64,000 nt of DNA from contig CANMHB010000001.1 of NCBI GenBank assembly GCA_947497485.1, positions 62,001 through 126,000 on the forward strand, given 5' to 3'. The first letter of the stretch is position 1; the number at the start of each line of letters is the position of its first letter. Shown here in pieces: positions 36,628-45,740 of the stretch. Below the pieces are notes generated by a model that was given only the letters and a program-made list of their open reading frames with translations, did no database searches and was not told the origin of the DNA. Source of the stretch: Flavobacteriales bacterium. Lineage in GTDB: Bacteria; Bacteroidota; Bacteroidia; Flavobacteriales_D; Crocinitomicaceae. The position numbers and the translations under genes are program-made.

Positions 36628-37626
36628 CTAAGAATTCTGTTTCTTGGAAGGAATTAACCACCAAGAAATTAACCCCATAACAACAACCATGATGGTTTGT
36701 GTGGACCAAATGATAAGTCCGAGTGCGTTGCCGATAGCAAATGCTTCATCTTTCGGTTTGTCCCTCAGATAGAAACCAACTACTAGTCCTACCAGTAAAG
36801 GATAACTTCCGATTCCACCGTTGGTAAGTGATATTCCGACGGTACCGGCTATAAATGCTAACAAAACAGAACTCATTGGCAAATCCTTGGTGCTTTCAAA
36901 GGAATAAAAGGGCAGAAGAAACATCAAAATAAAACAAAACCAGATAAAAAACGAATGAAAAATATAAGCTAATGGTTTTTTTAATTTCAATATGGATAAC
37001 GAACTCTGAATCAATTCTCTAATAATCTTAAATAGCTTTTCTCGAATCTTTTTGATTAAAAACAAAATTCCCAAAACAATAACCAACCCAAGAAGAATCC
37101 AAATGAAGTTCGAATTTGATTCTTTCTTTACACCAAAGGTTTCTTCGATTAATACTTTAATTCTCCAAAAGTCCTCTTGACCAATAGCGAATGTTAGTGC
37201 CGTTAAGAGTACTAAAAAGAATAAATCAACAATTCTTTCTGATATAATAGTTCCTATGCCAACCGTAAACGGAACTTCATCAGAGCGACTTAGCATTACA
37301 ACGCGAGATGCTTCTCCAGCCCGCGGAATAGTTAAATTGACCATATAACCTATTAGAACAGCATAAAATCGATTCATCGTTTTGGTTTGATAACCAAGTG
37401 GTTCCAAAACGTACTTCCAACGATATGCTCGTGAATAATGGGCTGCAATCCCAACAAATAAAGAAATGATAATCCAAAAATAATTCGCCTCACTTAACGC
37501 TTTGTAGAACAATTCTTTCGATTTTTCAGACATTGAAGAGAAAAAGTACCAAAACAAATAGATTCCCAATCCGAGTGGAAGGATGGTTTTGAGGAAGAAG
37601 ATGAAGGATTTTTTTAGGGTTGACAA
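36628..37626 (-). CDS. Flippase-like LPG-synthase-type membrane protein (UPF0104)
   Basis: This polytopic inner-membrane protein of about 332 residues has roughly eight hydrophobic helices (ILPLGLGIYLFWYFF, YFWIIISLFVGIAAHYSRAYR, FFLVLLTALTFAIG, FIWILLGLVIVLGILFLI and more). It shows the lysylphosphatidylglycerol-synthase membrane-domain signature IPRAGEASRVVMLSR. Members without a transferase domain are often next to glycosyltransferases and may move lipid-linked intermediates. The start is uncertain. TTG 37626 lies just past the transaminase stop and after an AG-rich site. An in-frame TTG at 37677 would overlap that gene by 35 bases. It ends the WecE-side operon. Confidence 0.85.
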   Translation of the reverse strand: MSTLKKSFIFFLKTILPLGLGIYLFWYFFSSMSEKSKELFYKALSEANYFWIIISLFVGIAAHYSRAYRWKYVLEPLGYQTKTMNRFYAVLIGYMVNLTIPRAGEASRVVMLSRSDEVPFTVGIGTIISERIVDLFFLVLLTALTFAIGQEDFWRIKVLIEETFGVKKESNSNFIWILLGLVIVLGILFLIKKIREKLFKIIRELIQSSLSILKLKKPLAYIFHSFFIWFCFILMFLLPFYSFESTKDLPMSSVLLAFIAGTVGISLTNGGIGSYPLLVGLVVGFYLRDKPKDEAFAIGNALGLIIWSTQTIMVVVMGLISWWLIPSKKQNS

Positions 37627-37642
37627 ATCTCTTTTTATTAGA

Positions 37643-38785
37643 TTATTTTGAGAAGTACTCCATAATTTTTGAGACAATTAGATTAATTTGCTCCTCGGTC
37701 AATTCATAAAAGAATGGCAAACGCACCAAACAATCCGAATATAGATCACTATTTGGTAAATTAACCAGCGGATTATTAGCCAAATGATACGAACTTTTGT
37801 GTAAACTCAAATAATGAAATACAGCGTTGATCTGATTTTGCTTTAGAAAAGACAATATAGAATCTCGTTCCTCAACCGATTTACAAACTATATAAAACAT
37901 GTGAGCATTGTTGGTTGAGAAATCAGGAATTTTAGCCAATCGAATTTTGCCCGTTGCTTCTATGGGACTTAAACCCTCAAAATATTGATTCCAAATAGCC
38001 TTTCGTTTGTTTTGAATTTGCTCTAAATTTTCCAATTGGGCGTATAAGAAAGCAGCAATGATTTCTGAAGGTAAGAAGGAACTTCCAATATCAACCCAAC
38101 CGTATTTATCTATTTCACCTTTGAAAAAAGCAGAACGATTCGTGCCTTTTTCCCAAATTATCTCGGCTCGCTTTTCAAAACGCTCATCGTTTACAACCAA
38201 CATACCACCTTCCCCGGAAATAATATTTTTGGTCTCATGAAACGAAAAAGCCGCCAAATGTCCTATTGAACCTAGTGGTTTTTTAACCCCATCTTTTCCG
38301 GTGTAATAACTATCAATGGCTTGTGCCGCATCTTCAATGACAAATAGCTTGTTTTCGTTAGCAATATTCATCACCTCATCCATATCACAAGCTACACCTG
38401 CATAATGTACAATAACAATGGCCCTGGTTTTGGCCGTAATTAAATCTTTAATTTTTATTTCATCAATACCCGGATGATCATTTCTACTATCGCAAAAAAC
38501 AACTTTTGCCCCACGCAAAATAAATGCATTTACCGTACTTACAAAAGTATAACTTGGTGCAATGACCTCATCACCTGGTTGGATATCACACAGTATGGCT
38601 GCCATTTCTAAGGCATCAGTGCAAGAGGTTGTTAGTATTGATTTTCTAAAACCAAATTTATCTTCGAAAAACCTCTGACACTCTTTCGTGTAAAATCCAT
38701 TTCCAGAAATATGTCTTTTTTCTACGGCAGATTTGATGTAATCAGTTTCTTTACCTGTAAAAAAAGGTTTATTGAATGCAATCAT
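37643..38785 (-). CDS. dTDP-4-amino-4,6-dideoxy-sugar transaminase (WecE/RffA type)
   Basis: This 380-residue PLP-dependent sugar aminotransferase is the WecE/RffA type. It converts a dTDP-4-keto-6-deoxyhexose to the 4-amino sugar (dTDP-Fuc4N in the enteric enzyme). Visible marks: ISGNGFYTKECQ, TSCTDALEMAAILCDIQPGD, APSYTFVSTVNAF, VIEDAAQAI and SFHETKNIISGEGG with the PLP Lys at about 185. The acceptor amine it makes is a natural target for the aminoacyl machinery encoded just upstream. It lies 11 bases after a methyltransferase gene and is probably co-transcribed with it. The rmlA/rmlB genes that would make its substrate are not in the window. Confidence 0.93.
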   Translation of the reverse strand: MIAFNKPFFTGKETDYIKSAVEKRHISGNGFYTKECQRFFEDKFGFRKSILTTSCTDALEMAAILCDIQPGDEVIAPSYTFVSTVNAFILRGAKVVFCDSRNDHPGIDEIKIKDLITAKTRAIVIVHYAGVACDMDEVMNIANENKLFVIEDAAQAIDSYYTGKDGVKKPLGSIGHLAAFSFHETKNIISGEGGMLVVNDERFEKRAEIIWEKGTNRSAFFKGEIDKYGWVDIGSSFLPSEIIAAFLYAQLENLEQIQNKRKAIWNQYFEGLSPIEATGKIRLAKIPDFSTNNAHMFYIVCKSVEERDSILSFLKQNQINAVFHYLSLHKSSYHLANNPLVNLPNSDLYSDCLVRLPFFYELTEEQINLIVSKIMEYFSK

Positions 38786-38796
38786 AAATAAATTCT

Positions 38797-39447
38797 TTAT
38801 TGAAGATTGAAATGCATGGTGTCTTTCTTAAATTCATCATCTTTAAAAATTATTATGGCAAACTCAAATGGGAAATATGAATTGTTCAATAATACTCTTT
38901 TTGATAAGCTATATGCTATTTCTAAAATTTTAATCGGATTATAGTTATAGTTATGCTCATGAGAATAATCTACCCTATCAGTTAATAAATCTATTGCAAT
39001 AGCTTTATTCGATAATTCAAACATTTTTTTCATGTTTGCGTAGATGTAATCATAACAATCTACGCCCTCAATTTTCACATTAAATGTTCCACTTGCAATT
39101 GAAAAATCAACTTTTTTATCAAAATCAGTTGTTAAAAACTCTCCTTTTTTAAACTCAATATTATTTTGGAAATGTTGTTTTCTTGCTTCTAATATGAATT
39201 CTTCTAAAATATCAATACCAAGATAATTGTATTCTAAAATGCTGTTTGCATGTAAATATTTATTAAAATCACCGAACCCACAGCCAATATCTAATATAGA
39301 TGAATTGTTTAAATTCCATTGGTTAGTTAGTTGATAAAATCTCAAGAATTGATTGCCTTTATGCCAACCCAACGCATCTGGTGAATACCCGTATTGATTG
39401 TATAAGCTTTTGTAATATTCTTGCAATTCATTGAATTGATCACTCAT
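38797..39447 (-). CDS. Class I SAM-dependent methyltransferase
   Basis: This 216-residue methyltransferase has SAM-binding motif I SILDIGCGFGDFNKYL at about 50-65, motif II YLGIDILEEFI and the later ASGTFNV. It starts in a 1-base overlap with the carrier-protein gene, so it is translationally coupled to it. It might methylate the carrier-bound aminoacyl group or a sugar. Substrate cannot be read from sequence. The DNA is very AT-rich, like its neighbours. Confidence 0.85.
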   Translation of the reverse strand: MSDQFNELQEYYKSLYNQYGYSPDALGWHKGNQFLRFYQLTNQWNLNNSSILDIGCGFGDFNKYLHANSILEYNYLGIDILEEFILEARKQHFQNNIEFKKGEFLTTDFDKKVDFSIASGTFNVKIEGVDCYDYIYANMKKMFELSNKAIAIDLLTDRVDYSHEHNYNYNPIKILEIAYSLSKRVLLNNSYFPFEFAIIIFKDDEFKKDTMHFNLQ

Positions 39448-39680
39448 TATAAACTACCTCCGTTCATTTTTATTAAATTTTCAATTTCATTTAATCCTTT
39501 AAAGTTTTCCGGAATAATATCTGCCCCACTAATTGATATACCAAATAGATCATCTAATTCTGCCACCAATCTGATAATATCCAAACTGTCTAACATTCCA
39601 TTTTCAATAAAATTACAATCATCTGTGTAATCCATTTCAGGTCTAATTTCAGAAAGTATTTTCAATATCTGCTCTTTCAT
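39447..39680 (-). CDS. Acyl/peptidyl carrier protein
   Basis: This 77-residue carrier protein has the phosphopantetheine attachment motif GMLDSLDII with Ser32, and helices I-IV of normal ACP length (MKEQILKILSEIRPEM at the start; LNEIENLI near the end). It lies in one operon with an amino-acid adenylation protein and an HD protein, overlapping the following methyltransferase by 1 base. It probably carries an activated amino acid as a thioester. It is distinct from a fatty-acid AcpP, which has a stronger acidic helix II. Confidence 0.92.
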   Translation of the reverse strand: MKEQILKILSEIRPEMDYTDDCNFIENGMLDSLDIIRLVAELDDLFGISISGADIIPENFKGLNEIENLIKMNGGSL

Positions 39681-39689
39681 ATATTTTGT

Positions 39690-40256
39690 TTAATTATTAA
39701 ATCCTATTTTATTTGATGCTTTTTTCATTGCATCGACCCCAATACTAATAAAGGTTTTTATGTCAATTTTTAAATATTCATATTCAAAAATGGGTGTTTT
39801 ATCATAATGTTTTGCGAAGTTATGGTCTAACAGACATTCATAAACAGAATCAACATGCAATTCCTTTATTAAATTAGAATGCTTAGCCGAAATTACATAT
39901 GCTATAAAACCAGAAAGAGCATCACTAGATGACAAAGCGAAATGAAATTTTTCACTCCTTTTTTGATTAGAGGCCTTATCATTATGCATGCATATTGCAT
40001 CTATAACATCATTTGGAAAGACTAAATTATTTAAAATCACTTTTGTTTCAAGGGTGTGTTTTGTAACATCGGAATAAGTAAATTCAATATCTAAATCATG
40101 TAATAATCCTGCAATACCCCACTTATCTTTGTCCTCATTTAAATAAACAGCTAAATCCTTCATGATAGCCTCGGTTGCATAAGCATGCCATTGTAATCTT
40201 TTTAATTTTACATACTTATTTAAAAGCGAATATGATAAATCATATAGTTCTTTCAT
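39690..40256 (-). CDS. HD-domain protein
   Basis: This 188-residue HD-superfamily protein has WHAYATEAIM (His24), GLLHDLDIEF (His53-Asp54) and CMHND, with a downstream Asp in SSSDALSGF. These are the expected metal ligands, so a metal-dependent phosphohydrolase fold is likely. Substrate unknown. It sits between the adenylation gene (2 bases) and the carrier-protein gene (9 bases). Proteins of this kind recur next to AMP-ligase and carrier-protein genes in glycan loci, which suggests a dedicated role in aminoacyl handling. This is inference from context. Confidence 0.8.
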   Translation of the reverse strand: MKELYDLSYSLLNKYVKLKRLQWHAYATEAIMKDLAVYLNEDKDKWGIAGLLHDLDIEFTYSDVTKHTLETKVILNNLVFPNDVIDAICMHNDKASNQKRSEKFHFALSSSDALSGFIAYVISAKHSNLIKELHVDSVYECLLDHNFAKHYDKTPIFEYEYLKIDIKTFISIGVDAMKKASNKIGFNN

Positions 40257-40258
40257 TT

Positions 40259-41767
40259 CTAATCTAAATATATGGATTTTAAGTGTTTTCTGTCAATTTT
40301 TCCATTTGAATTATGAGGAAAACTGTCTGTTCTAATAAACTTAGCTGGCAACATATATTTTGGAATGTAATTCATTAACTCTTTCCTGAAAATAACATCA
40401 TTAATCTCAGCATTACCTTCATAAAAAAGTACAATTTGTTTGTTTATATCGTCGTAAATGGTGCACGAATTTAAAACTTCCTCTAAATTCATTACTGCAT
40501 TATCAATATCGCCAAGTTCAATACGATATCCCATATGTTTTATTTGCGAATCCTTTCTACCTAAATATATCAACTCGTTTTTATCATTATATTTTACCAA
40601 ATCTCCAGTTTTGTAAAAAATCTCCGTGTATTTTTTATTTACGGGATTTTGAATAAAAGAGTTATCTGTTTTTTCATAATCATTGAAATAGCCTAATGCT
40701 AATCCAGTTCCTTTTAATAACAATTCACCAATTTCATTGTTTCCAACCATTTTGTTTTCCTCATTCAATACTATAACATTCATATTTTCACAGGGCTTAC
40801 CAATTGGTAAAGATTCATCATCTTTAAATTCTCTATCAATTATATAATATGTTGCAATTACAGAAGCCTCTGTTGGACCATATAAATTAGAAAATAATGT
40901 ATGAGGCAAATGTTTTCGCCAAACATTTAATTGTTTGTTTGGCATTGCCTCACCAGCAAAAAGTACCTTTTTTAATTCAGGTAATTGTATTTCGCTTAAA
41001 ACCCCCGAATTAGCAACATATATTAATACTGATGGAACCCATATGACGTAATTAATATAAGTAGACTTAACATAATCCATTAATTTAAAAGGAAAAGAAA
41101 ACAAGTGTTCGGGTATGATGTGCATTGTAGCTCCTGTTTTTAAACACAAATAAATATCCATGACAGAAACATCAAAAATGAATGGCGCTTGATTGCCTAT
41201 TATTGTATTTTCATCAATATTATACGTTTTTTCTGCCCACACTATAAAATCATCTACCGCTTTATGTGGTAAAACAACACCTTTTGGAGTTCCGGTTGAA
41301 CCCGATGTATATATACAATAAATAGGATCCGTATCAATGATATTATTTACATTTTCTAAATAGTTATAGTCCTTATAATCGGCAATTTTATCAATATTTA
41401 TTATCTCAATATTCTTGTCTGATAAGTTATTGGATAAAAGAGTAATAAAGTTATTATTTGTAAAAATAACAACAGGTTCTAAATTATTAATAACAGTTTT
41501 AACTCTTTCGATAGGTGATTTTACATCCAAGGGAGCATAAAAATTACCGCTATATAAAGTCCCCATAAAACATTCAATGGCTAAAATGCTTTTTGGTAAA
41601 AATATTGCTATTGCTTGGTTCTGATATTTTTTATTTATGACCGAAGCTATTTTTAGTGAATTTTGCTTTAATTCACTAAAAGTAACCTCTCTATTATCTT
41701 CAACAAAGGCAATTTTATTGGGGATTTTAATTGAAGAATGTTCTAAATATTTTATACAAGTATTCAT
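40259..41767 (-). CDS. Stand-alone amino-acid adenylation domain (NRPS A domain)
   Basis: This 502-residue member of the ANL superfamily activates an amino acid as aminoacyl-AMP and loads it on a carrier protein. All NRPS core motifs are present: A3 YTSGSTGTPKGVV, A4 FDVSVMDIY, A5 NLYGPTEAS, A7 YKTGDLVKY, A8 QIKHMGYRIELGDID and A10 NSNGKIDRKHL. The Asp in FDVSV corresponds to the residue that binds the alpha-amino group, so the substrate should be an alpha-amino acid. No condensation or thioesterase domain is fused. The HD and carrier-protein genes follow with 2- and 9-base gaps, forming a clear unit. Similar architecture is known from DltA, but DltB/DltD are absent. Confidence 0.93.
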   Translation of the reverse strand: MNTCIKYLEHSSIKIPNKIAFVEDNREVTFSELKQNSLKIASVINKKYQNQAIAIFLPKSILAIECFMGTLYSGNFYAPLDVKSPIERVKTVINNLEPVVIFTNNNFITLLSNNLSDKNIEIINIDKIADYKDYNYLENVNNIIDTDPIYCIYTSGSTGTPKGVVLPHKAVDDFIVWAEKTYNIDENTIIGNQAPFIFDVSVMDIYLCLKTGATMHIIPEHLFSFPFKLMDYVKSTYINYVIWVPSVLIYVANSGVLSEIQLPELKKVLFAGEAMPNKQLNVWRKHLPHTLFSNLYGPTEASVIATYYIIDREFKDDESLPIGKPCENMNVIVLNEENKMVGNNEIGELLLKGTGLALGYFNDYEKTDNSFIQNPVNKKYTEIFYKTGDLVKYNDKNELIYLGRKDSQIKHMGYRIELGDIDNAVMNLEEVLNSCTIYDDINKQIVLFYEGNAEINDVIFRKELMNYIPKYMLPAKFIRTDSFPHNSNGKIDRKHLKSIYLD

Positions 41768-41798
41768 TAATTATTGCTATATTAAGTCAGTAATTTTT

Positions 41799-42461
41799 TC
41801 ATAATGCAATATTTATCTTTTCACTAATGCATCCGTATAAAATAGAATTTTTTTCACCGTAAACACCAAAAGGCTTGGTATTTGAGGATATAAAAGATGC
41901 TGCTCCAATTAAAGTTTTTTCAGCAACAACTATACTTGTTTTGACAACAGAACCAGCTCCAACAATGGAATTATTTTTAATTGTTGAGAATGTTCCTACA
42001 GATGAATTCGGAGATAAATAACAGTTATTTTCAATAATTGAATCCGCACTGATAATGCAATGTTCCCAAATCAAATTATTGTTCCCTATTATAACAAAGG
42101 GATTAATCACAGCCATATCTCCTATAAAATTGTTCTCTCCTATCTCAGAATTACAAATTGCTCTAGGACTAATATAACTTGCACAACGATAACCTTTATT
42201 TTTTGCCTCTATAAATTTAGCCTCTCTATTTGTATTCATTTTACTTGGACCAATTGCTATAAATAAACTGAATTCATTCTGAGAATAAAATTCTTCTATT
42301 TTTTCAAAAGAAATTAAAGGGAGTTCTAAATAAGTGTCCTTATTCTTGTATTTTTCATCAACAGTGAAAGCAACTACTTCATATTCTGAATCTCTACTGA
42401 AATAATAATGCATCAATTTACCCATTATATCAGTGCCAAAAATTACTAACTTTTTTTTCAT
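41799..42461 (-). CDS. NeuD-type left-handed beta-helix acyltransferase
   Basis: This 220-residue sugar acyltransferase has a PglD/NeuD-type N-terminal nucleotide-sugar binding domain (KLVIFGTDIMGKLMHYYF) and a C-terminal hexapeptide left-handed beta-helix (NNFIGDMAVINPFVIIGNNN; NSSVGTFSTIKNNSIVGAGS). Such enzymes acetylate amino or hydroxyl groups of sugars. Here it is a candidate for transferring acetyl, or the aminoacyl group, to the WecE-made amine. It starts in ATGA overlap with the upstream propeller gene. AT-rich. Confidence 0.85.
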   Translation of the reverse strand: MKKKLVIFGTDIMGKLMHYYFSRDSEYEVVAFTVDEKYKNKDTYLELPLISFEKIEEFYSQNEFSLFIAIGPSKMNTNREAKFIEAKNKGYRCASYISPRAICNSEIGENNFIGDMAVINPFVIIGNNNLIWEHCIISADSIIENNCYLSPNSSVGTFSTIKNNSIVGAGSVVKTSIVVAEKTLIGAASFISSNTKPFGVYGEKNSILYGCISEKINIAL

Positions 42462-43363
42462 CTCATTAGTTTTGCTATACCAATGCCTGTTTTACCATAA
42501 CCATTTCCATTATACAACATATATCTTTCATTTATAAAATCAAAAATAAAAGGATAGTCTAACATTTCCGAATCCCAGCCTGTTTCCGAAACCTCAATTC
42601 CAACTTCATTATCTTTTCTTTGCCATTTTATACCATCCAGTGACTCAGCATAGCCAATTTTATAAAAATCTCCTCTGTAACAATACCACATTTTATATAA
42701 ATTGTCTTCTTTTAAAACAAATGGTCGTCCAAAAGCATATTCATTATCATTCTCATAATCAATGCACACAATACATTTACGCTCCCAATCAATTCCATTT
42801 AAAGATTCTGCATATTTAATATTATAAAAATGTTTTGGATTGCCATTACTTTCTTCCCATTTATCCATAGATGCATACCACATCTTAAATTTACCATCGT
42901 CAAACATAACAAAGGGACTTGCACAACTATAGGGCTCATGTAATGTTCTTGTCATTATTGGACCATCCCCAAGTCTGGTAAACTTGTTGTTTTCATACAA
43001 TGCAATTCCAATTGAATTATTCATGGGAACACTTACCGTTAAATTCCAACCTGTGTAAAACAAATATTTTTTATCGTTATGGTTTACTATTGAGCCCAGA
43101 GTTATTCCACTATCGTCAAAATTTCCAATTTTACCGTATTTATACAATGCATTTTCAGAAATTTTTAAGATTTCGAGTGTATAAATGTTAAACTCAAAAA
43201 AATGTACTTCCGATCGATTTTGTTCATCTCTTGGAGAAAAATACACTCTTATTATTCCATTGTTTTTATCAATAAATTCTGCAATTGGCATTAATGCTGC
43301 TGATAATCCTTTTGACAATATTAATTTTGGATTAAATAATAGTCCCAATTTCTCCCACTCCAT
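42458..43363 (-). CDS. GH43/32-like five-bladed propeller protein, copy A
   Basis: This 301-residue protein with no signal peptide has repeated propeller-blade sequences (YAESLNGIDWERK, YAESLDGIKWQRKD, GNFDDSGITLGS, FKMWYASMDKW). The fold resembles GH43/GH32/GH130-type glycosidases or phosphorylases. Proteins like this appear in O-antigen loci with no settled function. Copy B lies at 45741-46634 and shares the ending NGNGYGKTGIGIAKL. It could be a cytoplasmic nucleotide-sugar or sugar-modifying enzyme. Activity is unproven. It begins a transcription unit after a 190-base gap. Confidence 0.7.
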   Translation of the reverse strand: MEWEKLGLLFNPKLILSKGLSAALMPIAEFIDKNNGIIRVYFSPRDEQNRSEVHFFEFNIYTLEILKISENALYKYGKIGNFDDSGITLGSIVNHNDKKYLFYTGWNLTVSVPMNNSIGIALYENNKFTRLGDGPIMTRTLHEPYSCASPFVMFDDGKFKMWYASMDKWEESNGNPKHFYNIKYAESLNGIDWERKCIVCIDYENDNEYAFGRPFVLKEDNLYKMWYCYRGDFYKIGYAESLDGIKWQRKDNEVGIEVSETGWDSEMLDYPFIFDFINERYMLYNGNGYGKTGIGIAKLMR

Positions 43364-43532
43364 AAAATAAATTTGTTTAATTAATGTACTTAAAATTTCA
43401 TTTTTTAATCAAAATACTAATGATTATTTCACCAAATCGAATCTTTCATTAAAGATAAATTTAAAATATTCAGGTTATGTATCTCTGCAAAAATGAATGA
43501 GCTTTCCGTTATTTTAATACAAAAGCTCAATT

Positions 43533-43552
43533 AAAGCTACAAATGCAGCTTT
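43533..43552 (-). terminator. Hairpin after the FAD monooxygenase gene
   Basis: AAAGCTAC (43533-43540) and GCAGCTTT (43545-43552) form an 8-bp stem (one G-T pair) with an AAAT loop, immediately after the minus-strand stop at 43554. The T-run is stronger on the plus strand (TTTTTATTT) than on the minus strand, so it may work poorly as a minus-strand terminator. The rest of the 190-base gap (43364-43553) has no clear feature. Confidence 0.45.
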
Positions 43553-43553
43553 T

Positions 43554-44789
43554 TTATTTGATTTTATTTAGTTCTTTTTCAATATCATACAATTGAATCT
43601 TATTTTGATATTTTTCAGGTGTAAGATAATTTATCAAAGAAAAGGCTTTGTTTCTCAACTTTGTTGCGAAATTATTGAATTCAACAATGGTTCTTTTACT
43701 ATTTTTTCTAGCCCTTTTTGCAATTAAAGTTGTCCTTGGTTTTCTTAATTTTTCTAACTCTGAAAAGGCGAGATTATAATCTCCATCAAACTTCTCTAAT
43801 AATCTAGCAAGAGCATATGCATCTTCCATAGCAGTTCCTGCACCTTGACCAAGTAAGGGGCTCATGGCATGAGCAGCATCACCTATAACGATAATTCTCC
43901 CTCTAGACCAACTCTCAATTTCAACAATATCTGAAAGACTTGTCTTCCAAACTTCACTTGTATTCTCTATAATTTCTTCAATGGGGTTATTCCATCTAGC
44001 AAAGACATTTAAAACCCTTTCAGTGACCTCTTTGTCTTGTAATCTATCCAATTCAACTTTACGCAATCTTTCGGGCTGGCTTAAAAAACAATTCCAATGT
44101 ATGGTGTCATTTCCACTTCCTTCACGACTTTTTAAATAACTGTAGGTAAAAAAGTTTGCTGGTCCCACAGATACATAAACAGTTTTCTCTTCAAGTTTTA
44201 ATTTTTTAATCAGTTCTTGATTGTGAACAAATCCTCCAAAATAAACAAGGCCTAAATAATTTGGTGAAATATCTTTATTCAAAACACTTCTTCTCACAAA
44301 AGAGTTAATCCCATCGCAACCAATGACAAAAGAACCTGAATAATCAGTGCCGTCCTCAAAAACTAAATTAACAGATGTACTATTTTCAGAAACACCAATA
44401 ACTTTTTTACCGTAAATAATTTCTACACCAAGTTTCTCAGCCTTTTCAAGAATGATTTTATGTAGTTTAGAACGCTTTATGGTAACAGTTGGTTCCCCAT
44501 AAGCACTTTTTTTTCCCATAGACCTATTTACCATAAGTTTACCATGATTGTCTTGAAATTTTAATACCTCTAAAATAAAACCCTTTGTAATAACTTCATC
44601 AGCAACTCCTATCAACCTCATCACTTTCATACTGTTTGTAAAAATGGTAAGTCTATCTCCAGAAGTTTCAATCTCTGGATTTGCCTCAAACAACTTACAT
44701 GAAATATTGGCGTTCTTAAGCATTATCGCAGAGATTAATCCTGCAAAACCACTACCAACAATTAGAACTTCTTGTGAATTATTTTTCAT
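43554..44789 (-). CDS. FAD-dependent monooxygenase (PHBH/UbiH-like)
   Basis: This 411-residue flavoprotein has the dinucleotide-binding GSGFAGL at the N-terminus, the DG motif VIGCDGINSFVRR and the FAD-ribityl motif GDAAHAMSPLLGQGAG at about 300. That set defines group A aromatic-type or squalene-like monooxygenases. ATG 44789 is used; the TTG at 44795 is less likely. It overlaps the upstream GT2 gene by 11 bases. A monooxygenase is unusual in a glycan cluster. It could oxidise the activated amino acid or a lipid carrier. Substrate unknown. Confidence 0.85.
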   Translation of the reverse strand: MKNNSQEVLIVGSGFAGLISAIMLKNANISCKLFEANPEIETSGDRLTIFTNSMKVMRLIGVADEVITKGFILEVLKFQDNHGKLMVNRSMGKKSAYGEPTVTIKRSKLHKIILEKAEKLGVEIIYGKKVIGVSENSTSVNLVFEDGTDYSGSFVIGCDGINSFVRRSVLNKDISPNYLGLVYFGGFVHNQELIKKLKLEEKTVYVSVGPANFFTYSYLKSREGSGNDTIHWNCFLSQPERLRKVELDRLQDKEVTERVLNVFARWNNPIEEIIENTSEVWKTSLSDIVEIESWSRGRIIVIGDAAHAMSPLLGQGAGTAMEDAYALARLLEKFDGDYNLAFSELEKLRKPRTTLIAKRARKNSKRTIVEFNNFATKLRNKAFSLINYLTPEKYQNKIQLYDIEKELNKIK

Positions 44790-45729
44790 CCTCAATATTT
44801 ATTTTCTGTTTAACTACAAACTGAGGTAAGCCATTCATATTACTATAAATCCTTCCAATATATTCACCAACAATACCAATCATTAGCATAAGCATACCTC
44901 CAATGAAAATTAGCGTAGACATGATTGAGCTATAACCAACTACTACATCATTGTTCAAAAATTTAAAAACGATTAGGTAAATCATGTAAATAAAACCAAT
45001 TAAAGCGGTTAATCCTCCTATTAAAGTGGCTACTCGTAAAGGAACAATTGAAAACGCTGTCAACCCGTTCAGCCAGATAATTATCAATTTGACAAGGGAA
45101 TAATTTGAATCTCCACTAAGCCTTTTTCTTTGTTCACATATAACATTGGTCATATTTGTAGTGATTGTTAAAAACATACCTCCCAAATAAAGTCTTGGGT
45201 TTTTACACTTTATAGCCTGCTCAATAACATATTTTTTTGAAACCCAAAAATTCCCGAAATTTAAATCAAGTGGCTTATTAAAAATAAATTTTAACATTCT
45301 GTTATTAATATTTGCTCCAATTCCATTGATTAATCCTCTTTTTTGATTAGGGTACTTTGCCCATACCATGTCATATCCTTCATCTATCTTATCGATAAAT
45401 CGCTGATATTGATCTGTAGGGCTTTGACCATCATCATCACAATAAAAAATAAGATCGCCTGAAGCGAAATTAAAACCTGCTAGCATAGCGTTTTGCTGCC
45501 CAAAATTCTTTGATAAATTGACTCCTCTTACTCTTGGATTAGATGCACACAAATTATCGATTACTTGCATTGTATTATCTAGAGAGCCATCATTTACCAA
45601 AATAACTTCGTAATTATGCTTATCCTTTTCAAGGAGATTAGTTATTTCCTCTACAACAGATTTTAATGTATTTTCTGAATAATAACATGCAATTACAAAT
45701 GATATTTTTCTGTCAATCATCTTATTCAT
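44779..45729 (-). CDS. GtrB/DPM1-like family 2 glycosyltransferase with two membrane segments
   Basis: This 316-residue GT2 has the N-terminal catalytic domain SFVIACYYSENTLKSVV, LVNDGSLDNTMQVID and YCDDDGQSPTD. Two C-terminal membrane segments follow (about 230-250 and 268-290), as in ArnC, GtrB and dolichol-phosphate mannosyltransferase-like enzymes. It probably transfers a sugar from its nucleotide to undecaprenyl phosphate for later glycan decoration. It starts 11 bases after the upstream propeller gene and overlaps the FAD monooxygenase gene. Confidence 0.9.
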   Translation of the reverse strand: MNKMIDRKISFVIACYYSENTLKSVVEEITNLLEKDKHNYEVILVNDGSLDNTMQVIDNLCASNPRVRGVNLSKNFGQQNAMLAGFNFASGDLIFYCDDDGQSPTDQYQRFIDKIDEGYDMVWAKYPNQKRGLINGIGANINNRMLKFIFNKPLDLNFGNFWVSKKYVIEQAIKCKNPRLYLGGMFLTITTNMTNVICEQRKRLSGDSNYSLVKLIIIWLNGLTAFSIVPLRVATLIGGLTALIGFIYMIYLIVFKFLNNDVVVGYSSIMSTLIFIGGMLMLMIGIVGEYIGRIYSNMNGLPQFVVKQKINIEDEK

Positions 45730-45740
45730 CTAATTCAATT

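Noticed and set aside
36628..37626. Wzx flippase
   Set aside because: Sequence matches the UPF0104/LPG-synthase membrane family with the IPRAGEASR signature and fewer helices than Wzx.
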